A stretch of DNA of 64,000 bases. It comes from CAHJXG01 sp965277495 (lineage in GTDB: Bacteria; Pseudomonadota; Alphaproteobacteria; Acetobacterales; Acetobacteraceae). Shown here piece after piece: positions 15,725-24,058 of the stretch. How positions within the stretch are numbered: the stretch's first letter is position 1; every line of letters begins with the position of its first letter. Position numbers and translations under genes: made by a program. The stretch lies in assembly GCA_965277495.1 (NCBI GenBank), contig OZ255824.1, positions 3,596,001 through 3,660,000 on the forward strand, given 5' to 3'. Below the pieces are notes generated by a model, which worked only from the letters and a program-made list of their open reading frames with translations, was not told where the DNA came from and searched no databases.

Positions 15725-16267
15725 ATGGCTGCGTTCGATCAGGCTTTTCGCATCGTGATCGGGGAGGAGGGCGGGCTTTCCACTGATCCCGCCGATCCCG
15801 GCAATTGGACCGGCGGTGGCTGCGGGCGCGGCGCTTGCCTGGGGACGCGTTATGGCATTTCGGCGGCAGCCTATCCGGGACTGGCCATAGCGACGCTGTC
15901 ACTTGATGCCGCACGGGCGATCTACCGACGGGATTACTGGGACCCGGTGCATGGCGACAGCCTGCCGCCGCCATTAGCGCTGCTCATGTTCGATGCTGCC
16001 GTAAACAACGGCGTAGGCAGAGCGATAAGCTGGCTGCAGGCGGCAGTGGGCGTTGCGCCAGACGGGCTGTTAGGGCCGCGCACGATGGCCGCGGTCATCG
16101 CCAAGGCTGGGCAGGGAGCTGCGTTGCTGGCGGAGTTCCAGGCGCAGCGGCTGATGTTCATGGCGGGACTGCCTACCTGGCGCAGCTTCGGGCTTGGCTG
16201 GGCGCGGCGCTTGTGCCGGCTGCCGTATGCCGCGATCGCGATTTCCGGTGGACCCAGCGAGACCTGA
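15725..16267 (+). CDS. Endolysin, GH108 family N-acetylmuramidase
   Basis: This 180-residue protein would cleave peptidoglycan at the end of the lytic cycle. It matches the GH108/zliS family: FDQAFRIVIGEEGGLSTDPA with the catalytic Glu in the EGG motif (about residues 14-17), GTRYGISAAAYPGL, AARAIYRRDYWDPVHGDSLP and LLMFDAAVNNGVGRA. It then has a peptidoglycan-binding-3 part (VGVAPDGLLGPRTMAAV). No signal peptide is seen, so export depends on the holin downstream. AGGGAG precedes ATG 15725. Confidence 0.88.
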   Translation: MAAFDQAFRIVIGEEGGLSTDPADPGNWTGGGCGRGACLGTRYGISAAAYPGLAIATLSLDAARAIYRRDYWDPVHGDSLPPPLALLMFDAAVNNGVGRAISWLQAAVGVAPDGLLGPRTMAAVIAKAGQGAALLAEFQAQRLMFMAGLPTWRSFGLGWARRLCRLPYAAIAISGGPSET

Positions 16268-16290
16268 TGGTTTTCGCGATTTGGTTTAAT

Positions 16291-16347
16291 GCCGTCGCTG
16301 CTTTCGCAGCGCGCAGGGTGCCGTCGCTGCCTTCGCAGCGCGCAGAG
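16291..16347 (+). repeat. Two tandem hairpins before the holin gene
   Basis: Two copies of a 28-29 base unit (16291-16318 and 16320-16347) each form the hairpin CGCTGC-TTTC-GCAGCG, with one base of variation. They lie immediately upstream of the holin ribosome site (GGAGG). The unit resembles the repeat at 13567-13617. Confidence 0.6.
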
Positions 16348-16359
16348 ATGGAGGGTTGT

Positions 16360-16980
16360 ATGGATTTGTCGCAGGTGGCGACCGACGCGCTGAAAGGTGC
16401 GGCGGCGGGCTCGATTGTGCCAGGCGTAGGCACGGCGCTTGGTGCAGCGGGCGGCATCGTGCTGGACTTAGCGCCTGAGATCGGGCGGTGGCTGTTCGGC
16501 CCAAACCCGGCGCCGGTCATAGCTGCGGTGCAGCAAGCAATCCAAGGCGTGACAGGCGCCGATGAGCCCGCGGCCCAGGCAGCGGCGCTGGCCGATCCGG
16601 ACCTTGCAGGCCAACTGCGGGTCGAACTCGCAGGCATCGCCGCCACCCGCGCTGCTGCGGCGGAGAGTGCAGCCGAGGCACGGCTTTCGGCGCAACTGGC
16701 GGACGTTGCAAACGCCCGCGGCATGGCGGTGCAGCTCGCGCAATCTGGAAGCACCATGGCCTGGGGTGCGCCGGTGACCAGCATCGTAGTGCTGGTCACA
16801 TTTGGACTCGTGGTTTCGCTGGTGCTCTTGCACGCGATACCTGCAGGCTCGGAGCCGGTTTTGAACGTCCTGCTCGGCACTCTGGCTGCGATGGCGACGA
16901 ACGTTGTTGGCTATTGGGTTGGCAGCAGCGCCGGCTCGGCCCGCAAGGATGAGCGGCTGGCGCTGCGGGTGCCGGGGTGA
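16360..16980 (+). CDS. Holin of the 3TM family
   Basis: This 206-residue protein fits the alphaproteobacterial 3TM holin group. A glycine-rich N-terminal helix (AAAGSIVPGVGTALGAAGGI) is followed by an Ala-rich coiled region. Two strong membrane segments (TSIVVLVTFGLVVSLVLLHA and VLNVLLGTLAAMATNVVGYW, about 139-195) and a charged C-terminus (SARKDERLALRVPG) complete it. ATG 16360 has GGAGG at ideal spacing. It probably forms the membrane lesion releasing the GH108 enzyme and is the last gene of the phage region. Confidence 0.75.
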   Translation: MDLSQVATDALKGAAAGSIVPGVGTALGAAGGIVLDLAPEIGRWLFGPNPAPVIAAVQQAIQGVTGADEPAAQAAALADPDLAGQLRVELAGIAATRAAAAESAAEARLSAQLADVANARGMAVQLAQSGSTMAWGAPVTSIVVLVTFGLVVSLVLLHAIPAGSEPVLNVLLGTLAAMATNVVGYWVGSSAGSARKDERLALRVPG

Positions 16981-17007
16981 GCGGCTGCCTTAAGCTGCGC
17001 CGATGCC

Positions 17008-18504
17008 TTAATCCACGGCCAGCAGCATCGGTTCACCGTCGGTGCGCCGGGTGACCCGCCAGAGATAGTTCCGGGTCTGCTCCGGCGACTGCGGTGCGCC
17101 GAGCAGGGCGCCTTGCACCTGGCCGCATTCTAGATGGGTCAGGATGTCGAGTTGCGCCTGGGATTCCACACCCTCTGCCACCACGTCGAGCTGCGCCTCC
17201 ACCGCCATCTTCAGGACCGCGCGAACGTTCGTCATTGCGATCGGATTGATGAGCATCGCCGCAATGAACGATGGGCTGATCTTGACCTGCTGGAAGGCAA
17301 AGTCCCGCAAGGAATTCAACGAAGCGTTCGCTTGTCCGAAATCATCGAGCACGAGGCGGACTCCGAGCGTGCGCAATGAAAGCATCGTCGATAGCACCTG
17401 CTGCGAGTGCTCCAGCAACGCACCTGCGGCGATTTCGAGGTCCAACCGGTCTGGCGCCAGGCCTGAACGATGCAGCGTCTCGATGACCAGGTGCTCCAGA
17501 TCATCACCGAAGAACTGCCCAGGGAAAAGATTGATTGCGAGCCGCGCCGGGGTCGCCCAGGTTGCCGCTTCCGTGCACGCGGAGTGCATTACCCAGCGTC
17601 CGAGCTTCTGGAGCAGGCCGGATTGCTCGCAGAGCGGGATGAATACGGAGGGCGGCACCAGGCCACGGCTTGGATGGCGCCACTGCACCGTCGCTTCGAA
17701 CGCAATCGGCGCGTTGGCTTTCGTATCGAATATGGGCTGATAAAACATTTCTAATTGGTCGCGTTCTAGCGCCAGGCCCAAATCGTCCTGAAGCGCCCGT
17801 GCGTCGTTGGAGGCCGCCGACAGATTTTCGGTCGCGACCGAGTCGCTTCCGGTACATTTTGCCCGATGAAGCGCGCTATCGGCCCGGCGCAATAGCTCTT
17901 CCGCCGTGCTCCCGTCCTCTGGGAACAGGGCTATGCCGATCGCGACATCAATCCCGCTGGATTCCTCGCTCTGGACGTAAGGTGCGCGGATCAATGCGGC
18001 CAGGCGTTGCGCCGATCGTCCGGCCTGCTCAACCGAGGAAACACCGGGAAAAACCACCGCAAACTCGTTTCCGCCCATTCGGCCGACCGTGTCCCCCTCA
18101 CGCATGGACGCTTGCATCCGCGCCGCCACCTCGACCAGCAACAAATCGCCGATCGCGTGGCCGCGTGATCCGTTCACCCGGCTGAACCGATCGAGATCGA
18201 GGTAGAGCACAGCGAGACCGCTCGCTGTTTGCCGCGCCACGGTGATCGAGCGTTCGAGCTGCGCCAGGATCGTCGCGCGGTTCGAAAGCTGCAACAGGTC
18301 GTCCGTGAGGGCGAAGTGGGCAATCCGCTGCTGGACCGAGTCCCTTTGCTCGGGTGTCGGCGCGAGTGGTTCCAGCGCCTCGGCCAGCTTACGCCGCCGG
18401 GCCGGAAGCGACACGGTCCTGGCGGCGTGCGTCCGGACCACCCGCCAACGGGGGAGAAATCGGTGGAACCAGCGTTCATTGCTCAAGCTTTCTCCGCCAG
18501 CCAT
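17008..18504 (-). CDS. GGDEF-EAL protein with degenerate motifs
   Basis: This 498-residue cytoplasmic protein has a GGDEF domain (about 65-220) and an EAL domain (about 240-485). No transmembrane or PAS sensor is seen. The GGDEF signature is GGNEF (about 144-148), which argues against diguanylate cyclase activity. The EAL signature is EAT (271-273) and KID is KIS. However, the metal-ligand Glu, Asn, Glu, the DD pair, the VAEGVE Glu and the final QG are all present, so phosphodiesterase activity remains possible. ATG 18504 was preferred over TTG 18558. It converges with the prophage end. Confidence 0.85.
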   Translation of the reverse strand: MAGGESLSNERWFHRFLPRWRVVRTHAARTVSLPARRRKLAEALEPLAPTPEQRDSVQQRIAHFALTDDLLQLSNRATILAQLERSITVARQTASGLAVLYLDLDRFSRVNGSRGHAIGDLLLVEVAARMQASMREGDTVGRMGGNEFAVVFPGVSSVEQAGRSAQRLAALIRAPYVQSEESSGIDVAIGIALFPEDGSTAEELLRRADSALHRAKCTGSDSVATENLSAASNDARALQDDLGLALERDQLEMFYQPIFDTKANAPIAFEATVQWRHPSRGLVPPSVFIPLCEQSGLLQKLGRWVMHSACTEAATWATPARLAINLFPGQFFGDDLEHLVIETLHRSGLAPDRLDLEIAAGALLEHSQQVLSTMLSLRTLGVRLVLDDFGQANASLNSLRDFAFQQVKISPSFIAAMLINPIAMTNVRAVLKMAVEAQLDVVAEGVESQAQLDILTHLECGQVQGALLGAPQSPEQTRNYLWRVTRRTDGEPMLLAVD

Positions 18505-18680
18505 ACTGTCCTGCCTGCTAATAAAGCCGTGTGGTAAGGTCCACCGCCATGCTGGCAACTTGCCCTATGAGAAACAGCTTACGGCGACGCGGACGATCTG
18601 TCCCGTCATCTTTGGTTTGGCATCGGAACGTAATTGCGGCCAAAACGCGGCAAGGACAAGGAGCGATTTGGCGCAGATAC
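18505..18680 (-). other. Intergenic gap between rsmA and GGDEF-EAL gene
   Basis: About 176 bases with no recognisable gene or terminator; AGGACAGT close to 18510 may be the weak ribosome site for the downstream gene. Confidence 0.3.
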
Positions 18681-19490
18681 TCAAGGTATGAGATGCGCCA
18701 GGCGATCGAATTCGGCAATATCCAGCGTCTCTGCGCGGCGCTCCGGCGCGATGCCGGCACGGTTCAGCAATGCTTCGCCACCCAGCGCCCGCAGCGAGCC
18801 GCGCAGCATCTTGCGCCGTTGCCCGAATGCCGCCGCGGTCAGCCGTTCCATAGCATTGAACAGCACGGCTGGCGGCTGTGTCCCATGCGGCACGAGGCCC
18901 ACCACGGCTGACCAAACCTTTGGCGGCGGCACGAACGCGGCAGGCGGCAGGCGCATCAGCAACGCCACCCGGCAGGTCCACTGCGCCAGAACCGATAGCC
19001 GTCCATAGGCCGCCGTGCCGGGTGCTGCGGCAATACGCTCGGCCACCTCCAACTGGAACATCAACGTCATGCGCTCCCAGACCTCCGCCTGCCGCAGCCA
19101 GCCGATCAGCAGGGGGGTCGCGATATTGTAGGGCAGGTTGGCGACAATCTGCCGGGGCGCCGGCGCCAACGCCGCCAGATTGGTCCGCATTGCATCCGCC
19201 GCTAGTATGCGCAACCGGCCGGGATGCACCGCCTCCAACTCCGCCAAAGCCTCTATAGCGCGGGCGTCGACCTCGATCGCCAGCACGCTGGCAGCTTGGG
19301 TATCCAGCAATGCGCGGGTCAGGCCGCCCGGGCCGGGGCCGACCTCCACGACGTGCCGGCCACCGAGGTCGCCGGCCTGCCGGGCAATGCGCCCGGTAAG
19401 GTTCGCGTCCAGCAGAAAATGCTGCCCCAGCTTCTTGCGCGCGTCGAGGCCATGGCGCGCGATGACATCCCGAAGCGAGCGAAGCGGCAA
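18681..19490 (-). CDS. rsmA: 16S rRNA (adenine1518/1519-N6) dimethyltransferase
   Basis: This 269-residue homologue of KsgA dimethylates two adjacent adenines in helix 45 of 16S rRNA late in small-subunit assembly. It has KKLGQHFLLDANLTGRIA at the N-terminus, the SAM-binding motif VEVGPGPGGLT (about 48-58), the acidic EVDARAIE, and the catalytic NLPYN (118-122), then FQLEVAERIAAAPGTAAYG and FVPPPKVWSAVV. Length is normal. It lies 12 bases after surA in the lptD-surA-rsmA order; pdxA, often found between them, is absent. Confidence 0.95.
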   Translation of the reverse strand: MPLRSLRDVIARHGLDARKKLGQHFLLDANLTGRIARQAGDLGGRHVVEVGPGPGGLTRALLDTQAASVLAIEVDARAIEALAELEAVHPGRLRILAADAMRTNLAALAPAPRQIVANLPYNIATPLLIGWLRQAEVWERMTLMFQLEVAERIAAAPGTAAYGRLSVLAQWTCRVALLMRLPPAAFVPPPKVWSAVVGLVPHGTQPPAVLFNAMERLTAAAFGQRRKMLRGSLRALGGEALLNRAGIAPERRAETLDIAEFDRLAHLIP

Positions 19491-19502
19491 TGGATCCAGG
19501 TG

Positions 19503-20846
19503 CTACACCCGCTCATCCATCACGGCCCGGCGGCGCAAGTCCCGCTGCAACTGCCGGGACGTCAACTCAACCCGTTCCTGCAGCAGCCGCTCGCTCACTT
19601 CCTCCTTGGTCGGCTCCGCTGCGGTCTTCACCTCGCGTGAGCACACCATCACGACGGCCGCGCCCTCGGTGGCGACAACGGGCTTGCTCGGCACCCCAAC
19701 CGCCAGCCCAGACAGCAGGGTGCGCAGCGGCGCCGACGCCACCGTTTCCAGCTTGACCTCGCCGGGGTCCGACGGGCGCACGGTCCCGGCACGCTGGTTC
19801 GCCTCCTCCATGTCCTTGCAGTTCTTCACGGTCCGGGTGACCGCCTGTGCCTGCTCCACGGCCTTGCGCTGCTGGTCGGTCGGGGCGGCCGGGTTCAGCG
19901 CTCCGACGAAGGGGAAGAACACCTGGCGGATGCTCATTGCGGTCGACTGGTCGCGCCCGATTTCGCGTTTGGTGCGGAGCGTGACGATGCTGATGCCGCC
20001 TGGCACGTCGATGGGGTTGCTGATTGCCCCTGGCGGCATCTCCCGCACCACGTTGGCGACCTCTGGATCCAGTTGGCTTGCCCGCACCCAGCCGAGGTCG
20101 CCGCCCTGCAGCGCCGTCTGGCTCTGGCTGAACTGCGCGGCCACCACGGCGAACGGCGCGCCTGCTCGAAGCTGCGCGATCACGGCATCGGCGAAGCGGC
20201 GCGCATCGGCGGCCTTGCTGGGATCATCGACAGAGATGAAGATTTCGGCGACGCGGAACTCAGGCCGGCCGATCTGGTCCTTGAAGATGCGCGCCTGCTC
20301 GGCCACGTCGGCATCCGAGACCTCGGCCTTGGCGCCGAGCTCCTGCCGCAGCACGCGGGTCCAGCCGAGCTGCACGCGGACCTGGTCGATCAGGGTGCGA
20401 AGCGCCACCCCCTGTCCGCGCAGGCTGCCTCCAAGCGCTCCCTTGGGCATGCCGTTGCGTTGTTCGATCTCCTCGATGGCGGTCGCGATCTCACGGTCGC
20501 TCACGCTGATGCGGCGCCGCTGCACTTCCTGCAGGCGCAGCCGCTCGTCCACAAGCTGTTTGATTACTTGCGGGCGCAGCCTGGCGAGCACCTCGGGGGT
20601 TACCGGCAGTCCGGTGCTGAGCGCGAACAGCTTGCCGCGGTTGGCGACGTCCCCGGTCGTGATGACATCCCCATTGACTACGGCGACGATCTGCCCACCA
20701 CCACCGTCGGGCGCCGCCTCCGACCGTGCCGCCGGCAGTGTTGCCAGGGCCGCTGGCCGGCGAGGCTGCGCTCCGGCGGCGACAGGCAGCAAAAGGCCCG
20801 GCGCCAGCAGCAGGGCGAGCCATAGCGAACGATCTTGATTGGGCAT
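19503..20846 (-). CDS. surA: Periplasmic chaperone/PPIase SurA
   Basis: This 447-residue protein has a Sec signal peptide (WLALLLAPGLLLPVAAGAQP). A SurA N-terminal helical domain follows (IVAVVNGDVITTGDVANRGK, about 55-200), then a parvulin-type rotamase domain around VAEIFISVDDPSKAADARRF and GGDLGWVRASQLDPEVA (about 205-310). A second, weaker parvulin-like part and a C-terminal helix complete it. It chaperones outer-membrane proteins including LptD, encoded next door. ATG 20846 was chosen over 20864; the mature N-terminus is the same. Confidence 0.93.
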   Translation of the reverse strand: MPNQDRSLWLALLLAPGLLLPVAAGAQPRRPAALATLPAARSEAAPDGGGGQIVAVVNGDVITTGDVANRGKLFALSTGLPVTPEVLARLRPQVIKQLVDERLRLQEVQRRRISVSDREIATAIEEIEQRNGMPKGALGGSLRGQGVALRTLIDQVRVQLGWTRVLRQELGAKAEVSDADVAEQARIFKDQIGRPEFRVAEIFISVDDPSKAADARRFADAVIAQLRAGAPFAVVAAQFSQSQTALQGGDLGWVRASQLDPEVANVVREMPPGAISNPIDVPGGISIVTLRTKREIGRDQSTAMSIRQVFFPFVGALNPAAPTDQQRKAVEQAQAVTRTVKNCKDMEEANQRAGTVRPSDPGEVKLETVASAPLRTLLSGLAVGVPSKPVVATEGAAVVMVCSREVKTAAEPTKEEVSERLLQERVELTSRQLQRDLRRRAVMDERV

Positions 20847-20863
20847 GGGGGTCCTAAGCGGCA

Positions 20864-23062
20864 TTAAATGCGGTTCAGGCCGACTTGGCCGACTGTCTTG
20901 AAGGTTATCTGGAACAGAACTGTCGTCGCGCCGTTGTCGCCGTTCAATGAGGTGAAACGCCGGTTGTAGCTCATGTCAAAGATGAAGCACTCGTCCTCAT
21001 ACGAAGCGTGCAGCCCGGCGCTGTCCAGCTTCGACAGCTCCAGATCCCGTCGCACATAGGCCGACGCCCGGTATTTGTCGAACTGCGTGCTGGCCGACAC
21101 CGTGGCCTCATTCCTATGCTGGAAATAGCTCGCGGGGATCGTCGGCTGGTCATACAGGAAATAGGGATTTACCGCCGAATAGATGTATCCCGCCGACAGC
21201 CGCAGCAGCGGCGTCCCCGCGGTGCCAATCGCGTCCGCAAACCGTATATTCCCCGTTTTATGATCAATCCGTGTCCTCCCCGTCAGGTCGAACCAAGGCG
21301 CCGGCGACACCGTCGTGCGCGTCACGATATCCGACGCCCGGTTTTCGAGGCCAGAGCCCACCGGGAAGGTGGCATCCTTGTGGCTGCGATAGCTTTGGCC
21401 GACAAGCCCGTCCACCTGGGCGTCACCGACCGTCCAGTTCAGGTGCAGCGCGACGTTGGCCCGTACACCCCCCTCCAGACGGTCGATCCCGGGAAAGCGG
21501 TTCAGGGTGAACAGGTTCTCGTCGGTGAACTCGAAATCCAGGCTGTCCTCGTTTGGGATGTTCTGCCTGCGTCCGTTCCCGGTATTCGGACCGGCGATGA
21601 GCTGCACCCGCGGCTCGATCAACTGCGATCCCCACCCGTCCCGCACGAACGGCCAGCGCACGTCGAGCGCCACCTGCGGCTGCGCCCGCGCAGTCTCGGC
21701 ACTGTTTGCGTTCGCGAAATTCGGGTTTTGGTTCAAGCTCGTGGCGGTATAGGCAGCGGTGACGGCCTGCAGGGTGAGCCCATACACCTCACCGAACGAT
21801 CCGGTGAACGGACGCTCCCAGTTCAGCGTCGCAGCCGCACGTTGGGTGTTGGTGCCGATCTGACGCACCACGTTGAAGTTCTGCGTGTCGAACGAGAACC
21901 GCCCGCCCAGCGCATCCGGCTGGCCGAAGAAGCTGTATTCATAGCGCGGCAGCACGTAGGGCAGCCGGTTCTGCTTCACGCTGGCCACCAGGCCCTGATA
22001 GGCGATGCTATCGAGCTTGGTATACGCCCCGGTGCCGAAGCCCTCGATATAGGCCCGGCTGGTCAGCACGTCCGCGCGGTTGTTCACCCGGTAATCCCGT
22101 AAATACTTCGCGTCGGTGGCCCGGTCGAGGTCAAACCCATAGCGCCAAGTATCGTCGTAAGCGAACCGCCCACGGGCGAAGATATCGGCGCCGATACTAT
22201 GAAGATCCTCACCGACCGACGCGTTCACGTCCAGCGTGCCGTCATTGAATCGGCGCCGATACTGGGTATTAAGCTGGCCATACTGCTGGCTGCTGAACGT
22301 GGGCGTGATCGTCGCGTCCGACACCTCGTCGATTGCCCAGAAATAAGGCACGGTCAGGAACGCGCCGAGGTTCTTCGACTGCCCGAACGCTGGCACCAAG
22401 AAGCCGCTGGCCCGCCGCACCGACGGATCGGCATGCCAGAAATATGGGAAATATGCGACCGGCAGGCCGTAGATGTCGAGCACGACATCCCGGTATTCGA
22501 TCTTCTTGTTCTCGCCATCCTGCACCGCGGACCGGGCGCGGAGCTGCCACAACGGCGGCTTGCTCGGGTCCGTGGCGCACAGGTTGCACGTCGAATACAC
22601 CACGCGCGACATCTCGTTGATCGCACCCTCAGAACGCCGCGCGCCGTTCGCCACCAGCTTGCCATTCTCCGCCAGAATCGCCCGCATGCCCTTCAGCACG
22701 CCGTCGCGCAGTCCCTCGGTCAGCTCGGCATAGTCGCTGAACAGCACCTGCCCATCGGGCTGCACCATCACGACGTTCCCCGTGGCCGCGGCGACGTTGG
22801 TGTTGCGGTCGAACACGATCTTGTCGGCCCGTAGCACGTTGTCGTTCTGCCACGCCTCGACATTGCCGGTCGCGGTGACGATGGCGTTGTCGCGGTCGTA
22901 TTCCACATGGTCGGCGGTGAACGTCACCGGGTCGGTCCGCGTCAACGGCTGCGGCGCCACCGTCGGACGCGCCCGGCGCACCCCGCTGAATTGCGCCAGC
23001 GCCGCGTCGGACCCGGCCATCGCGCCAGTGGCCGCAAGCCCGAGTAAGATCGATCGACGCAT
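20864..23062 (-). CDS. lptD: LPS-assembly outer-membrane protein LptD
   Basis: This 732-residue outer-membrane barrel inserts LPS into the outer leaflet with LptE. It has a signal peptide (SILLGLAATGAMAGSDAALA) and an OstA-like jelly roll (ADHVEYDRDNAIVTATGNVE, repeated as NTNVAAATGNVVMVQPDGQV; about 45-120). A C-x-x-C pair sits at 159/162 and the barrel continues to LNRI. The ECF Cys near the C-terminus is the expected disulphide partner. ATG 23062 gives a normal Arg-containing signal; an upstream ATG at 23095 is less likely. The last base of the stop is 18 bases from surA. Confidence 0.95.
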   Translation of the reverse strand: MRRSILLGLAATGAMAGSDAALAQFSGVRRARPTVAPQPLTRTDPVTFTADHVEYDRDNAIVTATGNVEAWQNDNVLRADKIVFDRNTNVAAATGNVVMVQPDGQVLFSDYAELTEGLRDGVLKGMRAILAENGKLVANGARRSEGAINEMSRVVYSTCNLCATDPSKPPLWQLRARSAVQDGENKKIEYRDVVLDIYGLPVAYFPYFWHADPSVRRASGFLVPAFGQSKNLGAFLTVPYFWAIDEVSDATITPTFSSQQYGQLNTQYRRRFNDGTLDVNASVGEDLHSIGADIFARGRFAYDDTWRYGFDLDRATDAKYLRDYRVNNRADVLTSRAYIEGFGTGAYTKLDSIAYQGLVASVKQNRLPYVLPRYEYSFFGQPDALGGRFSFDTQNFNVVRQIGTNTQRAAATLNWERPFTGSFGEVYGLTLQAVTAAYTATSLNQNPNFANANSAETARAQPQVALDVRWPFVRDGWGSQLIEPRVQLIAGPNTGNGRRQNIPNEDSLDFEFTDENLFTLNRFPGIDRLEGGVRANVALHLNWTVGDAQVDGLVGQSYRSHKDATFPVGSGLENRASDIVTRTTVSPAPWFDLTGRTRIDHKTGNIRFADAIGTAGTPLLRLSAGYIYSAVNPYFLYDQPTIPASYFQHRNEATVSASTQFDKYRASAYVRRDLELSKLDSAGLHASYEDECFIFDMSYNRRFTSLNGDNGATTVLFQITFKTVGQVGLNRI

Positions 23063-23095
23063 CAGGGAAGGGTCTGGGCCACAGGCATCAGGCAT

Positions 23096-23308
23096 CTATA
23101 CAGCCCCACGCCCACGGAAAAAAGCCGCCGTGCTCGCGAAACGAGGCTGCCATGGCGCTTCCGCCACAGAACGTGGATCCCGCGGCCATCCGTCACAAAA
23201 ACCAACTGCTGCATTGCGAGCGACGGCCTGATCTCGCGCTCCAATCACTTCAGCCGCAACCCACGCGCACCCCAGCCGTTTCCTGCCTCTTGGCGACAGG
23301 AGTATGGA
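23096..23308 (+). other. Divergent intergenic region lptD / phosphatase
   Basis: This 213-base divergent spacer must hold promoters for lptD (minus) and the phosphatase operon (plus). No clear sigma-70 boxes or repeats could be assigned by eye. Confidence 0.3.
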
Positions 23309-24058
23309 ATGAAGCAGCGGTGGCCCGGGCACCTGTGGATCGTGCGGCATGGCGAGAGCGCCGGCAACGTCGCGCGCGATGCGGCTGTCGTCGCGGGGCA
23401 GGCCCGCATCGACCTCAGCATCCGCGACGTTGACGTGCCGCTCAGCCCGCGCGGCGAGCGGCAGGCCGACGCGCTTGGCCGCTGGTTCGCCGACATGTCC
23501 CCCGAGCAACAGCCAGAAGTGGTGCTCGTCTCGCCGTACCTGCGCGCCCGCGACACGGCGGTGCGCGTGCACGCTCAGGGCGGCACAGCGGTCGCGCCCG
23601 AGCGGTTCGGGGTGGACGAGCGGCTGCGCGAGAAGGAGTTCGGCGTGCTCGACCTGCTGACCCGGATGGGCATCGAGACCGAGTTTCCCGACCAGGCCCG
23701 TTTCCGCACCCTGCTCGGCAAATTCTACCACCGCCCACCCGGCGGCGAGAGCTGGTGCGACGTCATCCTCCGGCTACGCAGCCTGCTCGACACTCTTCAC
23801 CTGCACCATGAAGGCCGCCGCGTGCTCATCGTGGCGCACCAGGTCGTCGTGCTCTGCCTGCGCTATCTGCTGGAGGACATGGACGAGGCCGGCATCCTCG
23901 CCGTGGACCGGGAAGGCGACGTGGCGAACTGCGGCGTCACCGAATATGCCGCCGGCCCAACCGGGCTGAAACTCATACGCTACAACTTGACCGTTTCGAT
24001 GGAGCGCGAGGGTGAGGCGGTGACGGCGGCGCCGGACAGTCCGGTCGCCGCACGGTGA
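23309..24058 (+). CDS. Histidine phosphatase family protein
   Basis: This 249-residue phosphoglycerate mutase-like protein has the RHGES catalytic motif at residues 13-17 (His14 nucleophile), VPLSPRGERQADALGRWF, SPYLRARDTA, the acid DERLREKEFGVLD, and the second His in LIVAHQVVV (about 172-180). Substrate unknown; such enzymes act on small phosphorylated metabolites. Its stop overlaps the GTG of the next gene, so the two are co-translated. Confidence 0.85.
   Translation: MKQRWPGHLWIVRHGESAGNVARDAAVVAGQARIDLSIRDVDVPLSPRGERQADALGRWFADMSPEQQPEVVLVSPYLRARDTAVRVHAQGGTAVAPERFGVDERLREKEFGVLDLLTRMGIETEFPDQARFRTLLGKFYHRPPGGESWCDVILRLRSLLDTLHLHHEGRRVLIVAHQVVVLCLRYLLEDMDEAGILAVDREGDVANCGVTEYAAGPTGLKLIRYNLTVSMEREGEAVTAAPDSPVAAR

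Noticed and set aside
1..16980. Gene transfer agent
   Set aside because: The gene order (U-X-D-V-W-J-I) and beta-helix/collagen fibres fit a contractile P2-like tail, not the siphovirus-like RcGTA order.
16981..17007. Prophage attachment site
   Set aside because: No tRNA or direct repeat could be found at the right edge, and the left edge is outside the window.
19138..20838. A 566-codon plus-strand frame over rsmA and surA
   Set aside because: Ser/Arg/Thr low-complexity shadow of two clear genes.
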